From positions 1 through 10,425 of the forward strand of contig JAPTVL010000243.1 in the NCBI GenBank assembly GCA_028065725.1: a DNA stretch of 10,425 bases. Reading direction: 5' to 3'. The position numbers and the translations under genes are program-made. Every line of letters starts with the position of its first letter. Positions within the stretch are counted from its first letter, which is position 1. Source of the DNA: Betaproteobacteria bacterium. Its GTDB lineage: Bacteria; Pseudomonadota; Gammaproteobacteria; Burkholderiales; Rhodocyclaceae. The notes under the pieces were generated by a model that was not told where the DNA came from, ran no database searches, and saw only the letters and a program-made list of their open reading frames with translations. This document shows positions 6,412 to 10,425 of this stretch, piece by piece.

Positions 6412-7607
6412 GCATCCCGGCTATCGAAAATCTGACTCTGGCTGCCCTGCGGCAGGAACTGGGCAGCGCGATGGCGGCGACCAAGTGCCATCGCTGTGGC
6501 TGCTACCAGGACACGGTGCAGGCGCTCGAAGCCTCGTCCGCCCTGCCGGCCGTCCTGGCGTCGCAACTCGCCGAGGCGCGTGCCTTGTTCAAGCCCAAGC
6601 ATTACGACTGCCTGGGCTGCGAAGTCTGCTGGCCGGCGGTGGTCCTGAACGCCGTTGCCGAGCTCGACCCGGCGCTTGCCCAGGCCGGTCAATGCGCCAC
6701 CGAGACGCCCGAAGAACGCGCCGGCTGGCCGCCGCTACCCGGGGACTACCGGGTGCTGCGCTTCCGGGCGCCAGTGGCGGTGTGCACCCTCAACTCCGAC
6801 GACCTGGTGTCGCGGCTTGCCGCCATGCGCCCGCCCGGCCTGTCCATCGTCGGCAGCCTGCATACCGAGAACCTGGGCATCGAACACCTGATCCGCAACC
6901 TGCTGCCTAATCCCCATGTGCGCTTCCTTGTGGTCTGCGGGGAAGATACGCGCAAGGCTATCGGCCACCTGCCGGGGCAGTCGCTGGCGAGCCTGGTGCG
7001 CGAGGGGCTGGAAGAGAGCGGGCGCATCCGTGGCGCCCAGGGCAAACGCCCCATCATCAAGAACGTGGGCCGCGAGCAGGTGGATGCCTTCCGCCGCCGG
7101 CTGCAGGTGGTAGACCTGATTGGAACTACCGATCTCGAAGCGATCGCCGGCAGCATCGCCGAGGCTGCGGCGTACGATCCCGGCCCGGCGGAAGCGATCC
7201 CGGCTGAGGCGCCTTCGGTGTCCGTCCAGCAGGCGATGGAGCCGCTGCGCCTCGTTTCCGACCCGGTCGGATACTTGGTGATCTATCCGGATCGGCAGCG
7301 GCACCTCGTGGTGCTGGAGCACTACGCCAACAACGGCGTGCTCACTCGCGTGATCGAGGGTGCCACGCCGACGGCCCTCTACGGCACGGTCATCGCCGAG
7401 GGGCTGATCAGCCGGCTCGACCACGCCGCCTACCTGGGGCGGGAACTGGCACGAGCCCAGCATGCGCTCGCCACCGGGGACGGCTACGTGCAGGATCGTG
7501 CCCCGGGCGAAGAAGACGCTGCATCGCGGCCCGTTCCGGCGGCAGTTGCAGTTGTACGGCATCGGACGCAGGCGCCCGATGAGAACATGAAAGGAGATAT
7601 GGAATGA
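6408..7607 (+). CDS. MtrA-like corrinoid protein with Cys-rich N-terminus and DUF4346-like C-terminus, 399 aa
   Basis: Three parts are visible. (1) Residues 25-80 are Cys-rich: C27-x2-C30-x-C32 (CHRCGC) and C68-x2-C71-x2-C74 (CLGCEVC), a likely metal or Fe-S site. (2) Residues about 106-250 match subunit A of methyl-tetrahydromethanopterin:coenzyme M methyltransferase: GWPPLPGDYRV, APVAVCTLNS, GSLHTENLGIEHLIRNLL, VRFLVVCGED, GHLPGQS, GRIRGAQGKRPIIKNV, LQVVDLIGTTDLEAI. H187 in GHLPGQS aligns, from memory, with the His that serves as lower cobalt ligand in MtrA. (3) Residues about 283-365 resemble DUF4346: DPVGYLVIYPDR, VLEHYANNG, GLISRLDHAAYLGRELARAQ, YVQDR. No membrane anchor is seen, so it is probably cytoplasmic. 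Residues 366-399 look like a disordered tail. There is no methanogenesis gene nearby, so the methanogen reaction is not its role. Corrinoid binding and methyl transfer are inferred; the substrate is unknown. Confidence 0.82.
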   Translation: MSIPAIENLTLAALRQELGSAMAATKCHRCGCYQDTVQALEASSALPAVLASQLAEARALFKPKHYDCLGCEVCWPAVVLNAVAELDPALAQAGQCATETPEERAGWPPLPGDYRVLRFRAPVAVCTLNSDDLVSRLAAMRPPGLSIVGSLHTENLGIEHLIRNLLPNPHVRFLVVCGEDTRKAIGHLPGQSLASLVREGLEESGRIRGAQGKRPIIKNVGREQVDAFRRRLQVVDLIGTTDLEAIAGSIAEAAAYDPGPAEAIPAEAPSVSVQQAMEPLRLVSDPVGYLVIYPDRQRHLVVLEHYANNGVLTRVIEGATPTALYGTVIAEGLISRLDHAAYLGRELARAQHALATGDGYVQDRAPGEEDAASRPVPAAVAVVRHRTQAPDENMKGDME

Positions 7608-8104
7608 AGAATTCGATTAAAACCGATACGAGTGGAACTGGATCTAGCAGTGCCGTCAAGCAGCGTAGGTACTGGATCGCAGGAGCGCTCGTCTTAGGCG
7701 CCGCATTTGTGACGGGGAGCGTGCTTTTGGCTGGCGAGGCCACCAACGCTGGCTTGCCCGACTTTCTGGGCAGGGCGCAGCCACCGCTGCCCGAGGGGGC
7801 ATTGCAAGTGGACGATTTGAAATCCGATCCGAAAGGCTACACCGGCAGCATTCTGGTGCGCGGCGTCGTGGCAAAGTTCGCTCCCAACGATCCACATTTG
7901 GTGGGTTTGATCGACTCGCGCGAGGCCCGGGTCTGCCGAGACTTGAATTGTGCACTGTATTACCTGCCGATCAGGGTCAAGGATACCAATCTCAAACCCT
8001 GGGATGAGGTGAACGTGCGCGGGACCATGATGGAGGACCCGAACAAAAAAATGGTTTATCTCCGCGCCGACTCGGTCAAAAACTTGGGCTCGATCAAAAA
8101 ATGA
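7604..8104 (+). CDS. Membrane-anchored OB-fold protein, distantly CcmE-like, 166 aa
   Basis: An N-terminal cytoplasmic stretch of about 22 residues rich in Ser/Thr/Lys, one transmembrane anchor about 23-43 (IAGALVLGAAFVTGSVLLAG), then a periplasmic domain. Residues about 66-160 have the strand pattern of a small OB-fold: LKSDPKGYTGSILVRGVVAK, HLVGLIDS, YYLPIRVKD, DEVNVRGTMMED, KMVYLRADSVK. Overall topology and strand order recall the haem chaperone CcmE, but the CcmE haem-attachment motif (His with Tyr four residues later, after the last strands) is absent. A Cys pair C111-x4-C116 (VCRDLNC) sits in the domain and could bind metal or form a disulfide that the TlpA-like neighbour acts on (inference). 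AAGGAG lies 7 nt before ATG 7604; ATGA overlaps at both ends couple it to its neighbours. Exact function unknown. Confidence 0.8.
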   Translation: MKNSIKTDTSGTGSSSAVKQRRYWIAGALVLGAAFVTGSVLLAGEATNAGLPDFLGRAQPPLPEGALQVDDLKSDPKGYTGSILVRGVVAKFAPNDPHLVGLIDSREARVCRDLNCALYYLPIRVKDTNLKPWDEVNVRGTMMEDPNKKMVYLRADSVKNLGSIKK

Positions 8105-9264
8105 ATCTCGGCAAATTGGTATGGCGCAACCTACTGCGCCGACGTGGACGTTTTGTCTTCACCTTGGCTGGGGTGAGCGTGGGGATGGCGGCTTTCGTCG
8201 CCTTGATGACCATTGGGCAAGGCTTAAAAGATGAGATCAGGAAGCAGGCGCAAGGCCTCGGCGCCAATCTGGTGGTCACGCCCAAGGGCTGGTGTGCTTA
8301 TGAACAGATTTCGGTGCTCACTGGAGAGCAACTGCCCAGCGCCATTCCCATGTCTGAGTTAGAGAAGATTCGAGCCGTACCGGGTGTCAAGAGCGTTGTG
8401 CCGCACCTCAACGAAAAGACCGCGTTTCGCAATCAACCGGTGATGGTGATCGGGATTTGGCCTGAAGAGATGCGCGCGTTGCAGAAGTGGAGTATCGACT
8501 CCGGGCGCTACTTCAATTCTCCGGACGAGCGTGGGGTCGTCCTCGGGTCGGCAATCGCCAATCAATTCAAGCTCAAGGTAGGCGACGAATTCACCGTGCG
8601 CGGCAAGCCGATTCCCGTGATCGGCGTTCTGCGCGAAGCGGGCAGCAAGGACGACATCGCCTCCTTCATTCCGCTTACCCTCGCCCAGCAGATCTATGAC
8701 GTGCAGGACAAGGTATCGTTCATCGCCGTCCAGGTGAGCGACCTCGAAAAAATGGATGCAACCAGCCTCAAGATCCAGGAAGTTGCCAACGTCGCCGTCA
8801 TCACCGACAAGCAACTGGTGTCTTCAGTCCTGTCCATCGTAGGTTCGGTCGGTGCGGCCATGCAGGCGGTGGCGGCAGTCGGCGTGCTCGCCGCGGCGTT
8901 CGGTATCGTCAATACCCTGCTCACCGCGGTGCATGAACGCCGACGCGAAATCGGGATTATGCAGGCCGTCGGCAGCACCCGGCGTACATTGTTCATGGCA
9001 TTCATGTTCGAATCGGGGCTCTACGGCTTGCTCGGCGGGATTCTGGGCGTGACGGTCGGTGTTCTCGTTGCTTACCTGTTCGGCTCTTACCTCACTGACA
9101 ATGCGCTCACCGCGTCATTGCAGCAGTCGCAGACGGTGACGATCGACTATGGAACCATTATTCTCACATTGAGCTTTTCCGTGTGCCTCGCACTCTTCGC
9201 GGGTCTTTACCCGGCGTATCGGGCGACCAAGCTCTCTCCGGTGGAGGCCATGCGCCATGTCTAA
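8101..9264 (+). CDS. FtsX/MacB-type ABC transporter permease, 387 aa
   Basis: Inner-membrane permease of the type VII (MacB/LolCE/FtsX) mechanotransmitting ABC class. TM1 is about 17-40, after the amphipathic MNLGKLVWRNLLRRRGR. A large periplasmic core domain (about 41-242) follows. TM2 about 247-276, TM3 about 299-329 and TM4 about 350-372 form the FtsX domain. The ATPase-coupling segment HERRREIGIMQAVGSTRR (278-295) and the C-terminal YPAYRATKLSPVEAMRHV are family hallmarks. The periplasmic domain contains W64-C65 in VVTPKGWCAYEQ, a lone Cys that could be a metal or thiol contact (inference). ATG 8101 forms ATGA with the OB-fold gene stop and has no clear Shine-Dalgarno, so translation is probably coupled. 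It pairs with the ATPase encoded directly downstream (8-nt overlap). Such pairs act on lipoproteins, peptides or cell-wall enzymes in known systems; here the substrate is unknown. Confidence 0.92.
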   Translation: MNLGKLVWRNLLRRRGRFVFTLAGVSVGMAAFVALMTIGQGLKDEIRKQAQGLGANLVVTPKGWCAYEQISVLTGEQLPSAIPMSELEKIRAVPGVKSVVPHLNEKTAFRNQPVMVIGIWPEEMRALQKWSIDSGRYFNSPDERGVVLGSAIANQFKLKVGDEFTVRGKPIPVIGVLREAGSKDDIASFIPLTLAQQIYDVQDKVSFIAVQVSDLEKMDATSLKIQEVANVAVITDKQLVSSVLSIVGSVGAAMQAVAAVGVLAAAFGIVNTLLTAVHERRREIGIMQAVGSTRRTLFMAFMFESGLYGLLGGILGVTVGVLVAYLFGSYLTDNALTASLQQSQTVTIDYGTIILTLSFSVCLALFAGLYPAYRATKLSPVEAMRHV

Positions 9265-9943
9265 CGCCATCATTGAACTGGAAAAAGTAAGCAAGACCTA
9301 CGGCAGCGGCGCCGCCGAGACGAAGGCGGTTTCGGAAGTCTCAATGACTGTGGAGCGCGGCAGCTGGGTCGCGATCATGGGACCTTCCGGTCATGGCAAA
9401 AGTACGCTGCTGCAACTCATCGGCGGCCTTGACCGCCCCAGCGCCGGCCGCATCGTGTTGGACGGCTTGGAGCTTGGCACGCTCGATGCCGCTGAGCTGG
9501 CAGCCGTGCGCGGCAAAAAAATCGGTTTCGTGTTTCAGTTCTTCAACCTGATGCCGCACCTTACGGCGCTGGAAAACGTCGAGATCGCGCTGTGGCTTGG
9601 CGGCGGGACACACAGCAACGGGCGCGCCATGGCGCTGCTGGAACGCTTTGGCTTGGAAGACAAGGCCCACCACCTGCCCAGCATGCTCTCCGGAGGCCAG
9701 CAGCAGCGCGTTGCGATTGCCCGCGCCTTGTCCAACGAGCCCGATATTCTTCTTATGGACGAACCCACCGGCAATCTGGATTCCGGCTCCGAAGCGGAGT
9801 TGCTGGCCTTGCTCGGTGATCTGAACAAGGCAGGCAAAACGCTCCTCATGGTCACCCACAACCCAGCCGTGGCCGACCACGCGCAGCGCCTGGTGCGCGT
9901 CAAGGACGGGCGGATCGAGGAGGACCGCAACAATGGCGTCTAA
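9257..9943 (+). CDS. LolD/MacB-type ABC transporter ATPase, 228 aa
   Basis: Cytoplasmic ATPase driving the upstream permease. All nucleotide-binding motifs are present: Walker A GPSGHGKST (42-50), Q-loop Q94 in FVFQFFNLMPHLTALENV, signature LSGGQQQ (144-150), Walker B ILLMDEP with catalytic E169, D-loop GNLDS (172-176) and H-loop H201 (MVTHNPAVADHAQR). The FQFFNLMPHLTALENVEI stretch and the short length are typical of the LolD/MacB/FtsE subfamily. His replaces the more usual Ser/Ala/Cys in the Walker A P-loop (GPSGHGKS), which should not abolish function because K48 and S49 are kept. The start ATG 9257 has GGAGG at 9243-9247 and overlaps the permease stop by 8 nt; its own stop overlaps the thioredoxin gene by 11 nt. 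Confidence 0.95.
   Translation: MSNAIIELEKVSKTYGSGAAETKAVSEVSMTVERGSWVAIMGPSGHGKSTLLQLIGGLDRPSAGRIVLDGLELGTLDAAELAAVRGKKIGFVFQFFNLMPHLTALENVEIALWLGGGTHSNGRAMALLERFGLEDKAHHLPSMLSGGQQQRVAIARALSNEPDILLMDEPTGNLDSGSEAELLALLGDLNKAGKTLLMVTHNPAVADHAQRLVRVKDGRIEEDRNNGV
9918..9923 (+). promoter_or_regulatory. Ribosome binding site of the TlpA-like gene
   Basis: A perfect AGGAGG within the ATPase coding end, 9 nt before ATG 9933. It supports initiation there, inside the ATPase gene, and hence translational coupling. Confidence 0.7.
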
Positions 9944-10425
9944 GCGGAATCTGCTGCTCGCGTTGGCGGCGATAGCAGTGTTGGGCACTGCCATCGCTTT
10001 CTATGCGCTCGCGCAACGACCGGCCGCGCCCGACGCCACGTTCACAACGCTCGACGGTCGTCAGATTCGGCTGGCGGACTTGCGGGGCAAGACAGTGGTG
10101 GTGATGTTCTGGGCCACGAGTTGCCCCATTTGCATAGGCGAAATGCCCGATCTCGTCGAGACCTATCGCAAGTACCAGCCCCACGATTTCGAACTGATCG
10201 CCGTGGCAATGGCATACGACTCCCCGGAGCACGTGAAGAACTTTGCGAAAAGCGGTGGGTTACCGTTCCCTGTCGTCCTGGACACGGGCGGAGACCTTGC
10301 TCGTGCGTTTAGCGACACGAAGGTGGTTCCCACCACCTTTCTCATCGACGGGAGCGGGAAATTCGTTTCGCGGACGCTTGGGGCGATCGATTTCACCAAA
10401 CTGCGCCAGTACCTCGATGCGTCGC
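9933..10425 (+). CDS. TlpA/ResA-like membrane-anchored thioredoxin (cut by right edge, 164 codons seen)
   Basis: Periplasmic thiol-disulfide oxidoreductase tethered by an N-terminal anchor. It starts MASKRNLLLALAAIAVLG, with a membrane segment about 6-27. A thioredoxin fold follows: FTTLDGRQIRLADLRGKTVVVMFWATSCPIC, active site C64-P-I-C67, then IGEMPDLVETYRKY, the AlkyI-TlpA-type strand FELIAVAMAYDSPEHV, and the cis-proline region V-V-P133-T-T-F-LIDGSG. The motif W-A-T-S-C-P-I-C replaces the common WCxPC, which may shift redox potential (inference). The frame is open to the last base and the fold looks nearly complete, so only a short C-terminus is missing. Family members reduce disulfides in apocytochromes, copper-site assembly or cell-envelope proteins; the Cys pair of the OB-fold partner is a possible client. 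The ATG lies 11 nt inside the ATPase gene. Confidence 0.92.
   Translation, partial: MASKRNLLLALAAIAVLGTAIAFYALAQRPAAPDATFTTLDGRQIRLADLRGKTVVVMFWATSCPICIGEMPDLVETYRKYQPHDFELIAVAMAYDSPEHVKNFAKSGGLPFPVVLDTGGDLARAFSDTKVVPTTFLIDGSGKFVSRTLGAIDFTKLRQYLDAS

Noticed and set aside
6735..7562. 275-aa open frame on the minus strand inside the MtrA-like gene
   Set aside because: Antisense shadow; the plus-strand protein carries family motifs through the whole interval.
6408..7607. HgcA (mercury-methylating corrinoid protein) as identity of the corrinoid-like gene
   Set aside because: The HgcA cap-helix motif N(V/I)WC(A/S)(A/S)GK and its membrane helices are absent, and no HgcB-like ferredoxin follows; the motifs are those of MtrA.
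7604..8104. True CcmE cytochrome c haem chaperone
   Set aside because: The conserved haem-binding His and nearby Tyr are missing and no other ccm gene is in view, apart from the generic TlpA-like thioredoxin.
8101..9943. LolCDE lipoprotein-sorting transporter
   Set aside because: The pair belongs to the same superfamily, but there is a single permease, no second LolC/E gene, and the setting is a metal-regulated operon rather than a housekeeping one.

Overview
This is a GC-rich window that looks like a proteobacterial chromosome or plasmid, most likely a betaproteobacterium or close relative. That guess rests on CusR/CopR- and CzcCBA-like protein sequences, Gram-negative envelope architecture (outer-membrane factor, periplasmic adaptor, LolD/MacB-type ABC) and codon use; species cannot be told from the sequence. 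The theme is metal response, and there are two back-to-back modules.

Module 1 (about 1-5534) is a classical heavy-metal efflux locus. On the minus strand lies a tightly packed operon read from 3270 down to the left edge: a TolC/CzcC-type outer-membrane factor, a CusB/CzcB-type adaptor with a large N-terminal extension, and the first ~116 codons of a CusA/CzcA-type RND pump that runs off the left edge. Divergent from it, on the plus strand, is a CusR/CopR-like response regulator with its sensor kinase (ATGA overlap). The 180-bp divergent spacer holds a perfect ATTACA-N4-TGTAAT palindrome, a good candidate for the regulator's binding site. The probable logic is: periplasmic metal is sensed by the kinase, the regulator is phosphorylated, and the tripartite pump is induced.

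A ~490-bp gap (5535-6027) contains no convincing gene. It holds a weak terminator-like hairpin, a nested GC-rich inverted repeat with a T8 run, and at its right end a promoter/operator region.

Module 2 (6028 to the right edge) is the unusual part. Six plus-strand genes are chained by start/stop overlaps: a CadC-type ArsR/SmtB repressor with an intact Cys4 alpha3N metal site; a 399-aa protein with a Cys-rich N-terminus, a domain like the corrinoid-binding subunit MtrA of methanogen methyl-H4MPT:CoM methyltransferase, and a DUF4346-like C-terminus; a membrane-anchored OB-fold protein that resembles CcmE but lacks its haem-binding His; an FtsX/MacB-type permease; a LolD/MacB-type ATPase; and a membrane-anchored TlpA-like thioredoxin (CPIC active site) cut by the right edge. 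I know of no described pathway with this composition. The best reading is a thiophilic-metal-responsive system that couples a cytoplasmic corrinoid or metal protein to an envelope ABC machine and a periplasmic thiol/OB-fold pair, perhaps for handling organometals, metal or cofactor. The function is inference; the gene content and coupling are visible directly.
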